Positions 7,862 to 16,511 of a stretch of 64,000 bases of DNA are shown here, piece by piece. Origin of the DNA: Gemmatimonadota bacterium. Lineage in GTDB: Bacteria > Gemmatimonadota > Gemmatimonadetes > Longimicrobiales > Gaopeijiaceae. The DNA lies in NCBI GenBank assembly GCA_022560615.1, contig JADFSR010000014.1, positions 28,875 to 92,874 of the forward strand, given 5' to 3'. The notes under the pieces were generated by a model. It made no database searches, was not told the DNA's origin, and worked only from the letters and a program-made list of their open reading frames with translations. Position 1 is the first letter of the stretch. Every line of letters starts with the position of its first letter. Position numbers and translations under genes: made by a program.

Positions 7862-9109
7862 ATGGCGTCCTCCCCTCCCTCGTCGAAGCCTCAGCGGCTC
7901 GTGCCCAAGGCGCCGCGCGAGACTACCGTCATGGTCATCGCAGGAGGCGTTTGGCAGGTCGATCTGATTCAACGTGCGAAGGGTCTAGGCTACCGAGTCG
8001 TCAACACCAACCTCTACCCGGACTCGCCCGGCTTTGCCCACGCCGACGTGGGCGTGGTTGCCGACGTCCTCGACCGCGAAGCGAACCTCGCGATCGCCCG
8101 CGAGCACACGGTGGACGCCGTCGTGACCGACCAGAGCGACATCGCGGTGCCGACGGTGGCGTTCGTTGCCGCAGAGCTCGGTCTGCCGAGCATTGGCCCC
8201 GACGTCGCAGCCCGCTTCACCGACAAGGGGTTGATGCGCGAGTTGACTCAGCGGGCTGGGTTCCCAACGCTCCCGTTCGCGCTGTGCGCCAGCGTCGGCG
8301 ACGCGAATCGAGCCGCGGCGGCCATCGGCTTTCCCCTTGTGGTGAAACCGCCGCAGAGCCAGTCGAGCCGAGGCGTCACCATCGTCCGACACCCCGACGA
8401 GCTCCCCGCGGCGGTCGACGGCGCCAGGGACTTCGCCGGCGGGCGCCCCATCCTCGTGGAGCGCTTCATCGCCGGTACCGAACACACCGTCGAGGGGGTC
8501 GTCGTGGCGGGTCGCCACCACACGCTCTCCATCTCCGAGAAGCTGGCCTTCCCCGACCAGCCCACGATCGCGCGGCGCCTGACCTATCGCCACCGACACC
8601 CGGGGCGTGAGCTCGAGACGTTGCGCGCCCAACACGACCGGCTGGTGGAGTCTCTCGGCCTCCCGTTTGGCCTTACACACGCGGAGTACATCGACTCGCC
8701 CGACGGCTGGATCCTCATCGAGGTCGCGGCCCGTGGAGGCGGCACGCGCATCTCCTCTCGCGTGGTTCCCGCCATGACGGGAGTCGACACCCAGAGGCTC
8801 CTGCTCTCCATGAGCCTGGGCTACGAGCCGGAAGATCCCCAGCCTACCGAGTCCACTCCTGAGGTCGTCGCGCTCGACTTCCACGCCTTCGTGCCCGGCG
8901 TCATAGCGGATATTCAGGGCGTCGAGCGTGCGCGCGCGCTGCCTGGAGTGCTCGACCTCGAAGTCAACATGGCCCCTGGGGACGAAGCCCGCCCGGCGGA
9001 AGACGACCGCAGCCGCCACGCCCACGCGATCGTCCACGCGCGCGACGAGGAGCAACTCCAGAAGACCCTCGAAGAGGTGTGGGAAACCCTCGAGGTGACC
9101 TATGTTTGA
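7862..9109 (+). CDS. ATP-grasp carboxylate-amine ligase
   Basis: A 415-aa ATP-grasp enzyme. The N-terminal Rossmann-like domain reads VMVIAGGVWQVDLIQRAKGLGY. The ATP-binding lysine lies in GFPLVVKPPQSQSSRGVTIV and the second ATP contact in ILVERFIAGTEH. The metal-binding segment is WILIEVAARGGGTRISS. Such enzymes activate a carboxylate as acyl phosphate and join it to an amine or similar nucleophile. It resembles carbamoyl-phosphate-synthase-like or PurK-like ligases found in sugar and natural-product clusters; the substrate is not predictable. It is the first gene of a four-gene coupled set, overlapping the next by 8 bp. The insert origin suggests horizontal acquisition. Confidence 0.85.
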   Translation: MASSPPSSKPQRLVPKAPRETTVMVIAGGVWQVDLIQRAKGLGYRVVNTNLYPDSPGFAHADVGVVADVLDREANLAIAREHTVDAVVTDQSDIAVPTVAFVAAELGLPSIGPDVAARFTDKGLMRELTQRAGFPTLPFALCASVGDANRAAAAIGFPLVVKPPQSQSSRGVTIVRHPDELPAAVDGARDFAGGRPILVERFIAGTEHTVEGVVVAGRHHTLSISEKLAFPDQPTIARRLTYRHRHPGRELETLRAQHDRLVESLGLPFGLTHAEYIDSPDGWILIEVAARGGGTRISSRVVPAMTGVDTQRLLLSMSLGYEPEDPQPTESTPEVVALDFHAFVPGVIADIQGVERARALPGVLDLEVNMAPGDEARPAEDDRSRHAHAIVHARDEEQLQKTLEEVWETLEVTYV

Positions 9110-9914
9110 GCACGGGCTGTTCGACTCGCTGACCCATCCGTCTCCGACCGGCGGTTGGCTCGATGACCGTTCGGACGGCAGCAACGGATTCGACGCCCTC
9201 CTGCGTGAAATGGACGCCGCTCGAGTTGACTGCGCCCTCGCAGTCGGTCTCGGACCTCGGCATGACGGCTACGACGAAGCAAGCTACGCGGACGCGGTGC
9301 GAGCGGCATCACCGCGGTTTTTTCCCGTCACGTTCTTCGATTTCGAGAGGGCGCAGGAGGTGGGCGACGCAGGAAAGTACGCACGTACCCTGCGGGACCA
9401 TCAGTACGTCGCCGTAAAGATCCACCCCCGCCTCTCCGGGGTGAGCTACCTCGACCAACAGGTCGCAGCGTCGGTCACCGCAGCCGCAGACGCCGGCCTC
9501 CCGACCCTACTCTCCACCTACTGCTACGCCCGTGGGCGCCCCGGCCCCGTGGGCAACGAGCTCGACGTGGTTGCTGAGCTGCTCGAGCGCGTGAACGGAG
9601 CACCCGTGGTGCTCATCCATGGAGGGGTCCTGAGGGTCCTGGAGCTCTCGGGGATCGCTCGAGCATTCCCCAACGTCCTCCTCGACCTGTCCTTCACCCT
9701 GTGCAAGTGCGAAGGGAGCTCGATCGACGACGATCTGAGGTTCCTCTTCCGTCGCTTCGACCGGCGCGTTTGCGTCGGGTCCGACAGCCCGGAGTTCTCG
9801 CCGAGGACCCTGCGTCGACGGTTCGACGAGCTGACCGAAGGACGGGACGCCGGCCGAGTGCAACGCATCGGCCACAGCAACCTCGCAGAGTACCTCGGGT
9901 TGGCGGCAAGTTGA
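9102..9914 (+). CDS. Amidohydrolase-2-family TIM-barrel protein
   Basis: A 270-aa protein of the amidohydrolase-2 (PF04909-like) type. Visible barrel landmarks are VAVKIHPRLSG, APVVLIHGGVLRVLELSGIA and RVCVGSDSPEF, which carry the usual His, His and Asp metal ligands. The first-strand HxH metal motif is weak: FDSLTHP has only one of the two histidines. It may hydrolyse or decarboxylate a cyclic or carboxylated substrate with one metal ion, or have lost one site. It starts inside the 3' end of the ATP-grasp gene, and its TGA overlaps the TTG of the methyltransferase gene, so translation is coupled. Confidence 0.75.
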   Translation: MFEHGLFDSLTHPSPTGGWLDDRSDGSNGFDALLREMDAARVDCALAVGLGPRHDGYDEASYADAVRAASPRFFPVTFFDFERAQEVGDAGKYARTLRDHQYVAVKIHPRLSGVSYLDQQVAASVTAAADAGLPTLLSTYCYARGRPGPVGNELDVVAELLERVNGAPVVLIHGGVLRVLELSGIARAFPNVLLDLSFTLCKCEGSSIDDDLRFLFRRFDRRVCVGSDSPEFSPRTLRRRFDELTEGRDAGRVQRIGHSNLAEYLGLAAS

Positions 9915-10588
9915 AAGCGCTCCCCGAAGAAGACGTCGAGCTGACGCGACAGCGCTACAGGCAGCGCTACGAAGACCACGGATACTCCCCCCGGACGCTG
10001 GGCTGGAACAAGGATCGGCAGGCGATTCGCTTTCAGTCGCTGAGCTCACTGTTTGACCTGAAGGACGCGAGCGTCCTGGACATCGGGTGTGGCTTCGCCG
10101 ACCTCTACACCTTCCTGAAGGACAACGACCAGGCGCCGGCCGACTACCTGGGCATTGACCTCGTCCCCGAGCTGACCGAGGAGGCAATTCGGCGGCTCGC
10201 GGGCGAACCGATCTCGGTGCGGTGCGGCGACTTCCTTGCCGAGGACATACCCCCAGTCGACTTCGCCTTCGCGTCCGGCGTCTTCAACCATCGCTTCGCG
10301 CAGGGAGACAACGAGGCCTTCATCGAGGCCGTCATGCGCAAGGCGGCGAGGGTCTGCCGACAAGGTTTCGCGTTCGACTTTCTCTCCGACCGCGTCGACC
10401 GTAGGCTGGAGCACACCTTTCACTCCAGCCCGGAACGCATTCTGGAGATCGCCCTCAACCTGTCTCGACGCGTCGTGCTCCGGAACGACTACCTCCCGTT
10501 CGAGTTCAGCATCCACGTCTTCCTCGAAGACGGTTTTGATCCCGAGCGCGCGGTGTTCCGCAAGCCTCAAGAGAGAAGCACGCGATGA
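9911..10588 (+). CDS. SAM-dependent methyltransferase (class I)
   Basis: A 225-aa enzyme with the SAM-binding motif I VLDIGCGFADLYTFL, an acidic motif II (YLGIDLVPELTEEA) and VDFAFASGVFNH as the motif IV region. TTG at 9911 is chosen because it overlaps the previous stop as TTGA and the protein begins sensibly (KALPEEDVELTRQRYRQRY). The frame is open far upstream, but that part lies inside the amidohydrolase gene. The methyl acceptor is unknown. Its position between an amidohydrolase and an RraA-like gene suggests a tailoring step in the same pathway. Confidence 0.85.
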   Translation: MKALPEEDVELTRQRYRQRYEDHGYSPRTLGWNKDRQAIRFQSLSSLFDLKDASVLDIGCGFADLYTFLKDNDQAPADYLGIDLVPELTEEAIRRLAGEPISVRCGDFLAEDIPPVDFAFASGVFNHRFAQGDNEAFIEAVMRKAARVCRQGFAFDFLSDRVDRRLEHTFHSSPERILEIALNLSRRVVLRNDYLPFEFSIHVFLEDGFDPERAVFRKPQERSTR

Positions 10589-11235
10589 GCGAAGCGACGG
10601 CAGCTCTTGTCGATTACATCCGACGCAACCGAGTCTCCTCCACGGAGGTGGCCGATGCCCTCGGCAAGACCGGCGCTTTGCCCGGAATGACCGCTGTGAC
10701 TCGGGGACACTTCCGAGTCGGCGTCGTCGAGTGGATCTACGCCTACGAGGAGAGCAACTGGCCCGTTCACGAGCAGATCCAGGACATTCCCGAGGCCAGC
10801 ATCGTCCTGATTGAGGCCTTCGACTGCGCCGGCCGCGCCATCTTCGGCGACATCGTGGCGAAGTACATGCTCCTCTACCGCCAGGCCTCGGCGCTGGTCG
10901 TACAAGGCGCGTTGCGAGACGCGCACCGCTTGATCAAGGAGGGCTGGCCGATCTGGTGCACCGGTTTCAACCCCGTCGGATGCTTCAACCGCAAGCCGTC
11001 GGCGCCCCTCGATCCCGCTGTGGTGAAGCAGCGGCAGGAGACGCGACAGGGGGCCATCGCCGTGTGCGACGACACGGGAGTCGTGGTGATCCCCCCCGAT
11101 CGGCATAACGAGGAGTTTCTCGAGCGCCTGCAGTTCATCGAAGAGCAAGAGGACATTTGGTATGAGTGCATCGACCGCAAGAAGTGGTCGACCTTTCGCA
11201 CCATTTGCCTCAAGGACTACGAGAGCAAGGAGTAG
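10585..11235 (+). CDS. RraA-like / HMG-aldolase-family protein
   Basis: A 216-aa protein of the RraA-like (dimethylmenaquinone methyltransferase-like, HMG aldolase) superfamily. Characteristic segments are IFGDIVAKYMLLYRQASALVVQGALRD followed by PIWCTGFNP. The Gly-Asp and Arg-Asp pairs correspond to the metal and substrate residues of family aldolases. Members act as 2-oxo-acid aldolases or decarboxylases, and RraA itself inhibits RNase E. Context favours a catalytic role in a biosynthetic pathway. The ATG overlaps the methyltransferase stop (ATGA). It is the last intact gene of the inserted operon. Confidence 0.8.
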   Translation: MSEATAALVDYIRRNRVSSTEVADALGKTGALPGMTAVTRGHFRVGVVEWIYAYEESNWPVHEQIQDIPEASIVLIEAFDCAGRAIFGDIVAKYMLLYRQASALVVQGALRDAHRLIKEGWPIWCTGFNPVGCFNRKPSAPLDPAVVKQRQETRQGAIAVCDDTGVVVIPPDRHNEEFLERLQFIEEQEDIWYECIDRKKWSTFRTICLKDYESKE

Positions 11236-11237
11236 GC

Positions 11238-11677
11238 GTGCCGCACCTCTCCGTCGTGGTTCCGGTCTACGAGAGCGAGGGGGGTGTGCAGCGAGCTCAC
11301 CCGACAGCTCTTCGAGGCCGTATCTGCGATTTCGGAGGACTTCGAGATCGTGTACGTCGAGGACGGCGGCACGGATCGTTCGTGGGAGCTGATCGAGGCC
11401 GAGGCTGCCGCCGACCCTCGAGTGCGTGGCTTCCGCCTGAGCCGAAACTTCGGCTAGCATCACGCCATCACCGCCGGCCTGGATTTCGCGCGCGGCGATT
11501 GGGTCGTCTTGCTGGACTGTGATCTTCAGGACAGCCCTCGCTACATTCCCGAAATGTACGCGAAGGCGACCACGGAGAAGTACGACATCGTCCTGGCCCG
11601 GCGGACGGTACGGAAGCACTCTTGGCTCAAGAGCGCCTCGGCGAAGGTGTTTCTACGGCGCGTTCAGCTGCCTACCT
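11238..11677 (+). pseudogene. Broken polyprenol-phosphate-type GT2 glycosyltransferase
   Basis: GTG at 11238 lies 2 bp after the RraA-like stop and encodes PHLSVVVPVYESEGG. A frame change in the G run near 11275-11285 is needed to continue with CSELTRQLFEAVSAISEDFE. The GT2 core follows: VEDGGTDRSWELIEAEA, FRLSRNFG, a TAG at 11455-11457 where the family has Gln, then HHAITAGLDFARGDWVVLLD and CDLQDSPRYIPEMY. The gene is then cut off at the insertion boundary. DPM1/ArnC-like enzymes transfer a sugar to a polyprenyl phosphate. Two lesions plus truncation mean no functional enzyme. Confidence 0.85.
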
Positions 11678-11896
11678 AGCGGCACCGTCTATCCGGCGTT
11701 GTCGACCCTGACTCGGAAGGGACTCCTGGAGTCCCACTGGGAAGAGGAGGGCGTCGCGCACGCGGGCGGCGGCCCCAGGAGGAAGTACTACGAGGTCACG
11801 CCGCGCGGGTCGATCCGTCGACAGCGCTGCGGGACGAGCGCTGAGAGCGCGCTGCGAGCTGCTAGTTCCGTCTGCCCATCGTCACCGTCAGGGTGA
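11678..11896 (+). pseudogene. PadR-family regulator, 3' piece
   Basis: This continues the 6279-6380 piece in phase: SGTVYPALSTLTRKGLLESHW, then EEEGVAHAGGGPRRKYYEVTPRG. This is the recognition helix, wing and following helix of PadR. After TPRG the frame drifts into non-PadR sequence and ends at 11894-11896, inside the convergent peptidase gene. A second lesion or an eroded C-terminus is therefore likely. Confidence 0.8.
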
Positions 11897-13616
11897 CCCG
11901 CTCGCCGTCGCGCTCCACGACCATGTCCACGACGTCGTCCGGCTTGGTGTCTTGCAGGGCATAGGTGTATGCGTAGATGTCGCCGATCGGCTTCCCGTTG
12001 AACTCGACGACCACGTCGCCGGCGCGCAGGCCGCCCTTCTCGGCGGGGCTTCCTTCGCGCACTCCGTTCAGTCTCAAGCCGAAGTCGCGGGGGGTCATGT
12101 CGGGGATCGACCCCAAGTACGCGTCGCCGTAGCCGCCACTCGACGATGAGCCCCCCGGTGCGGAGGGCTGGTCCTGCTCGAGAAACGTCATGCGCACGGT
12201 CTGCGCTCCACCGGCGGCGAGACGGCCAGCCACGAGGGCCGTGAGCTCGGCAACGCGGTGCAGACCGTCGGCGTTGATGAGTGGCCAGTCGTCCGACGGC
12301 CGGTGGTAGTCCGCGTGCGTGTTGGTGAAGAAGTGCAGGACCGGGATCCCCTCCAGGTAGAAGGACTGGTGGTCCGAAGCGCCGTACCCGTCGGGAGCCC
12401 GGGCGATCTCCAGGGGGTGGCTCATGTCCGCGCTCGCCAAGTCCACGATCCTGTCCCACTCCTCCGCGGTACCGAAGCCGAAGATGGTGACATTGTCTTC
12501 GGTCATGCGCCCGACCATGTCGAGGTTGAGCATGGCAACGGCGCCGCCGATATCGAGGGTGGGTTCCATGACCCAGTATTGCGAGCCCCACAGCCCGCGC
12601 TCTTCACCCGTAAACGTCATGAAGAGGACGCTCCGGCCGGGGCGCGGGCTTGCGGCCAGTGCCCGGGCGACCTCGATCACTGCGGCAGTCCCGCTCGCGT
12701 TGTCGTCGGCGCCGTTGTGCACGTCGCGGGAGTCGGGCGCAAGCGAGCCCTCCCCCCCGAAACCGAGATGATCATAGTGCGCCCCGACGATCACGTACTC
12801 GTCTCGGAGCTCGGGATCACTGCCCGGTAGGAGCGCCACGACGTTGCGGGCCTCCATGGTCGTCGTGCTGACATCGGTGACTACGTTCACGCGGGAGGAC
12901 ACCTTCGCGGCTGCGCGGATCTCGTCAGCCACGTCCCCGCTCACGACCGCCACGGGGATGTCCAGGGTCGCCCGGATCTCTCCCGCGAGTGACGGGAGCG
13001 GCATCCCCTCGGGGGCCAGCACCAGAACGCCTGCTGCGTCCCGTCCCGCCATAACCGTCGCTTTGAAGTGCGGGGTGCCATACATCGAGCCGTCGTGCGC
13101 GTCGTCGGGATCACCCCACTCGACCACGACGATCTTCCCCGTCACGTCCATGTGCGCGTATCGGTCGTCCGGATCGCCCGGGGGGCCAGGGCCGTGTCCC
13201 CCGTACACGAGCTCTCGTTCGAACCGGCCGCTGGCCGAGAAGCCGAGCGGTGTCCAGTCGATTCCTACGGCGTACTGAGTCCCGTCGATGACGAGTGCGT
13301 TCGCGTTCCCACGCTCGGACCCCTTTCGGAGTCGGAACGTTTGGAAGAAACTGTCGTCTCCGCCGGCGGGCTCGAGGCCGATCCCGCGGAACTGTGCGGC
13401 GATGTAGTCTGCCGCGCAGCGGGCGCCCCTGGTTCCGACTTCACGGCCCTCTAGGCGGTCGTCCGCAAGATACCGGATGTGCGCCATCGCCCGGTCGTCC
13501 ACATTCGTGGTGTCGCCGGGAGTGGGGCACGCCTCCTGGGCAGAGGCGGGTGGGGCGAAAGCCAGCAACACGGCCGCGAACGCGGCTTCGACGTTTCTGA
13601 GCGACATCTTGGTCAT
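11862..13616 (-). CDS. Secreted M28 zinc aminopeptidase with C-terminal PDZ domain
   Basis: A 584-aa exported peptidase. A signal peptide ([20 protein letters not shown]) ends near residue 27, and a protease-associated region covers about 130-245. The M28 domain has all its co-catalytic zinc ligands: VGAHYDHLG (His280, Asp282), [24 protein letters not shown] and ASDHQSF. A PDZ domain ([20 protein letters not shown], then [14 protein letters not shown]) closes the protein. It probably removes N-terminal residues from peptides in the periplasm or outside. The start at 13616 is chosen by the signal peptide; 13607 and 13643 are alternatives. It is divergent from the TolB-like lipoprotein gene and convergent with the padR piece. 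Confidence 0.88.
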   Translation of the reverse strand: MTKMSLRNVEAAFAAVLLAFAPPASAQEACPTPGDTTNVDDRAMAHIRYLADDRLEGREVGTRGARCAADYIAAQFRGIGLEPAGGDDSFFQTFRLRKGSERGNANALVIDGTQYAVGIDWTPLGFSASGRFERELVYGGHGPGPPGDPDDRYAHMDVTGKIVVVEWGDPDDAHDGSMYGTPHFKATVMAGRDAAGVLVLAPEGMPLPSLAGEIRATLDIPVAVVSGDVADEIRAAAKVSSRVNVVTDVSTTTMEARNVVALLPGSDPELRDEYVIVGAHYDHLGFGGEGSLAPDSRDVHNGADDNASGTAAVIEVARALAASPRPGRSVLFMTFTGEERGLWGSQYWVMEPTLDIGGAVAMLNLDMVGRMTEDNVTIFGFGTAEEWDRIVDLASADMSHPLEIARAPDGYGASDHQSFYLEGIPVLHFFTNTHADYHRPSDDWPLINADGLHRVAELTALVAGRLAAGGAQTVRMTFLEQDQPSAPGGSSSSGGYGDAYLGSIPDMTPRDFGLRLNGVREGSPAEKGGLRAGDVVVEFNGKPIGDIYAYTYALQDTKPDDVVDMVVERDGERVTLTVTMGRRN

Positions 13617-13634
13617 CTGGGAAGGAAGCTTTTC

Positions 13635-14720
13635 GTGAATCATCGAGTTCTGTTTTTGACGGCGGCGATCGGTCTCGTTTCGGCATCGTGCGCGAGTGAG
13701 GAGGCCGCCGAGGCGGCTCCCGAGTCGGTGGAGGCCACCGCTAATCTGGCGACTGAAGGCGAAACGCACATCCGTAATATCCGCCAGTTGACGTTCGGGG
13801 GCGAGAACGCCGAAGCCTACTGGGCGTTTGACGGCTCGCGGCTGATCTACCAGGCCAAGAAGCCCGGCGCAGAATGCGACCAGATCTACATCATGGATCC
13901 GGAGACCGGCGTTTCGCACCTGGTCAGCACAGGCGAGGGTCGGACCACCTGCTCGTACTTCTATCCGTCGGGAGACCAGATCCTCTATTCGTCGACCCAC
14001 CACCACGACGCTTCGTGCCCCGCGAACCCCGACTTCTCGTTGGGCTACGTGTGGCCGATCTACGACACGTACGACATCTTCGTGGCGAACATCGACGGAT
14101 CCAACCTGCGCCAGCTGACCACTGAGGACGGGTACGACGCCGAAGCGACGTTCTCACCGACGGGGGATCGCATCGTCTTCACGAGCACTCGGGACGGCGA
14201 CTTAGAGCTCTATTCGATGGCTCCGGATGGGTCCGACGTGCAGCGGCTCACCGACCGCATCGGATACGATGGGGGTGCGTTCTATTCGCCGGACGGCTCG
14301 CAGATCATCTGGCGTGCACACTACCCCGAACCGGGTCCCGAGGCCGACGACTACATGGCGCTGCTGGAGCAGGGCCTGATCCGGCCGGGCGAGCTCGACG
14401 TGTACGTCATGGATGCGGATGGGTCCAATCAGCGTCAGGTGACCGACCTCGGCGGTGCGAGCTTTGCGCCATACTGGCACCCGGACGGAGACAGGATCCT
14501 GTTCAGCTCGAACCACCACGACCCATCGGGTCGAGACTTCGACATCTACATGATCAACTTGGACGGCACCGGTCTCACGCGGATCACGCACGCCGAGGGC
14601 TTTGACGGTTTCCCGGTGTTCAGCCCGGACGGTCGCTTCCTGGTGTTCAGTTCGAATCGCAACAACGGAGGCACGAGCGACACCAACGTATTCATCGCGG
14701 AATGGGACGAAGGGGGTTGA
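13635..14720 (+). CDS. TolB-like beta-propeller lipoprotein (PD40 repeats)
   Basis: A 361-aa protein with at least five to six PD40/WD40-like repeats, for example [42 protein letters not shown] and [15 protein letters not shown]. The N-terminus ([18 protein letters not shown]) is a short lipoprotein-type signal with Cys18; the box is imperfect (S-A-S-C). The GTG start follows GGAAGGAAG. It probably acts as a periplasmic or outer-membrane-anchored scaffold or substrate sensor. It is divergent from the M28 peptidase with a 20-bp gap, so the promoters must overlap. Its 3' end overlaps the Nudix gene tail to tail by 29 bp. Confidence 0.8.
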   Translation: MNHRVLFLTAAIGLVSASCASEEAAEAAPESVEATANLATEGETHIRNIRQLTFGGENAEAYWAFDGSRLIYQAKKPGAECDQIYIMDPETGVSHLVSTGEGRTTCSYFYPSGDQILYSSTHHHDASCPANPDFSLGYVWPIYDTYDIFVANIDGSNLRQLTTEDGYDAEATFSPTGDRIVFTSTRDGDLELYSMAPDGSDVQRLTDRIGYDGGAFYSPDGSQIIWRAHYPEPGPEADDYMALLEQGLIRPGELDVYVMDADGSNQRQVTDLGGASFAPYWHPDGDRILFSSNHHDPSGRDFDIYMINLDGTGLTRITHAEGFDGFPVFSPDGRFLVFSSNRNNGGTSDTNVFIAEWDEGG

Positions 14721-15324
14721 GCTCCAAGAACTGATCGAGCATACGGTAGGTGAGGCCCCAAACGACCTCGCCGGCCACACGGTAGCAGGGGAATTCGCGC
14801 GGTCCTCCTGGCAGCGGGATCTCCACGGTCGAATGCACGTCGGGCGAGCGTAGTTCGCTGACTTGAATCCAGAACACCTCCGCCACCTCGGGGCTGCGGA
14901 CGTACGCTGTGGCTTCGCCGGCGATGCCGAACACAAAGGGCGTGACCATCAGACGCGGCAGTCTTGGCGACGCCGGGCCGACGTCGCCGAGTCGGCCGAG
15001 CAGTTGCGCCCGCCGCTCCAGATCGAGACCGACTTCCTCCATCGTCTCCCGGATTGCCGTCGCGAGCAGCGTCCTGTCGTCCCCGTCCCGACGTCCGCCC
15101 GGCAACGCCATGTGGCCGGACCACGGGTCGCGCTCGGAGTCCGCACGCTTGATCAGCAGCACTTCCAGCTCTGGAGTGCCCCGTGCTATCAGCGCCACCG
15201 CCGCTTGCGGAGAATCCCCCTCTACGCGGGGCGTGTCGCTCCCGTCGTGCGTGTGCGACGCGAGGGCTTCGCTGAGCGCCGAGAAGCGGGGGTCGGTCGG
15301 TTTCGCCTCAGACGCCTTTGGCAT
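14692..15324 (-). CDS. Nudix hydrolase, CoA-pyrophosphatase (NudL)-like
   Basis: A 210-aa protein with a complete Nudix box: GGRRDGDDRTLLATAIRETM directly followed by EEVG (G-x5-E/D-x7-REUXEEXGU). The WSGHMALPGGR lead-in and a UPF0035/CoA-specific-like region upstream match NudL-type enzymes, which cleave CoA and its derivatives to 4'-phosphopantetheine and 3',5'-ADP. It overlaps the end of queE by 17 bp, so it forms one operon with queE and the gene at 15983. Confidence 0.85.
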   Translation of the reverse strand: MPKASEAKPTDPRFSALSEALASHTHDGSDTPRVEGDSPQAAVALIARGTPELEVLLIKRADSERDPWSGHMALPGGRRDGDDRTLLATAIRETMEEVGLDLERRAQLLGRLGDVGPASPRLPRLMVTPFVFGIAGEATAYVRSPEVAEVFWIQVSELRSPDVHSTVEIPLPGGPREFPCYRVAGEVVWGLTYRMLDQFLELNPLRPIPR

Positions 15325-15976
15325 CCGCTCCCCAGATCAATTTGTGCAGCTGAACCTGGAAGCGAACCGTGAGCCCGTCTTCCAGAATCCATCCCGCGAG
15401 CGCCGCCAGATCGATCTCGCCCCACACCGGTGACACGAGTAGCGCCCGCAGGGAGCCATCGTCCACACGGGCGTCGAGCCCCCGTTCCCGTATGGTGTCG
15501 CGCGTCCATTCGTAGTCGGTCCGATCCTTTACGACGAACTTGACCTCGTCACGTTCGGTGAGGTGATCGAGATTCGACCAGAGGTTACGCGCGCTTTCCC
15601 CTGATCCGGGACACTTGAGGTCCATGATCTTGTGCGCTCGAGGGTCGAGCGGCGCGACGTTGAAGGCGCCCGACGTTTCGACCAGCACCGTGTACCCGTC
15701 CTCCAGCAACATCTCGACGAGCGGAAACGCTCCCGGATGGGCCAACGGCTCACCACCGGTGACCTCCACGAGCTTCGCCGGATGGTCACGCGCGGTCTCC
15801 AAGATCTGCTCGAAGGTCATCTTCGTGCCGCCGTGGAACGCGTACTCGGTATCACACCACGTGCACCGCAGCGGGCACCCGGTCAACCGAATGAACGTGC
15901 AGGGCAGACCGGCCCAAGTGGATTCGCCCTGGACCGAGTGGAAGATCTCCGTGATGCGCAGGAAGTCGCCGGTCAA
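15308..15976 (-). CDS. queE: 7-carboxy-7-deazaguanine synthase
   Basis: A 222-aa radical SAM enzyme of the queuosine pathway. It rearranges 6-carboxytetrahydropterin to 7-carboxy-7-deazaguanine. The SAM-iron-sulfur motif is CPLRCTWC (C-x3-C-x2-C). FHSVQGES near residue 12 and VTGGEPL are hallmarks of QueE. The length is normal. It is the middle gene of an operon with the unknown gene at 15983 (6-bp gap) and the Nudix gene (17-bp overlap). Together with queG at 19429, it shows that the organism makes queuosine-type deazapurines. Confidence 0.93.
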   Translation of the reverse strand: MTGDFLRITEIFHSVQGESTWAGLPCTFIRLTGCPLRCTWCDTEYAFHGGTKMTFEQILETARDHPAKLVEVTGGEPLAHPGAFPLVEMLLEDGYTVLVETSGAFNVAPLDPRAHKIMDLKCPGSGESARNLWSNLDHLTERDEVKFVVKDRTDYEWTRDTIRERGLDARVDDGSLRALLVSPVWGEIDLAALAGWILEDGLTVRFQVQLHKLIWGADAKGV

Positions 15977-15982
15977 GGTCAG

Positions 15983-16369
15983 TCAGGGCCTCTGTGCTTG
16001 GGGATGGTCGCCGGATCGGAGGCCGCGCTGGCGCCCGATCGCTTGTTCGAGCAACTCCTGAACGCGGTGGAGCGACAGCGCCTTGAGTTGTTCGTCTGCC
16101 TCCTCTGTAGTCCTGGCCTCCACGAGCGTCTGGGTCTCGACGTGCCCGACGATGCCGACGCCGGTCTGCGCCCAACGGGGGAACACGAGATACCCACTGA
16201 AGGGCGCGCGGAGGTTCCCGGTGTGTTGGATTTCCATGGAGACGGTGTAGGGGTGACCGTCGGTCCCCTCGTACGCCGGGGGACGGTTGTGCACCGCGAA
16301 GTAGCCGCCGAGCGAATGGTCGGTGACCTCGTCGTGATTCGGTTCGGAGTCAGGGCCGGGTTCGGACAT
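15983..16369 (-). CDS. Hypothetical protein in the queE operon
   Basis: A 128-aa soluble protein that I do not recognise. The central part (VTDHSLGGYFAVHNRPPAYE, then YTVSMEIQHTGN, YLVFPRWAQTGVGIVGHVET) looks like a conserved beta-rich core, followed by a C-terminal helix. It lacks the metal-binding motif of QueD, so it is not an obvious pterin synthase. It is transcribed just ahead of queE (6-bp gap). It is divergent from the quinone oxidoreductase gene across a 142-bp intergenic region. Confidence 0.6.
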   Translation of the reverse strand: MSEPGPDSEPNHDEVTDHSLGGYFAVHNRPPAYEGTDGHPYTVSMEIQHTGNLRAPFSGYLVFPRWAQTGVGIVGHVETQTLVEARTTEEADEQLKALSLHRVQELLEQAIGRQRGLRSGDHPQAQRP

Positions 16370-16511
16370 TTACAGGTCGTGAGAAAGGGCGGGGGCGAGC
16401 GGCACGCCGGCTATCAGCGATCGATCCTGGAAATCGATGCTAGAAGATGGCGCATTCGGTGGCCACTAGCGCTAGACTTTCGCACACCCCGACCCTCAGG
16501 AGCCTTCACCA

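Larger units (their letters stand above)
6381..11677. mobile_element. 5.3-kb insertion inside padR, flanked by a 6-bp CTACCT repeat
   Basis: The bases CTACCT occur at 6375-6380 (last bases of the 5' padR piece) and at 11672-11677 (just before the 3' piece). Removing 6381-11677 regenerates a continuous padR frame, so these are the insert boundaries and the hexamer could be a target-site duplication. The insert contains a transglutaminase-like open frame at the left edge, a group II intron remnant, a broken IS5-type transposase, four intact coupled enzyme genes and a broken glycosyltransferase cut off at the right edge. No intact transposase or integrase and no terminal inverted repeats were seen. 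The carrier may be a decayed composite element, or the event may have been microhomology-mediated. Confidence 0.7.

Noticed and set aside
7985..9184. Minus-strand open frame of about 400 codons
   Set aside because: Mirror of the ATP-grasp gene, whose motifs are clear on the plus strand; the translation is His/Arg/Asp-rich without domain features.
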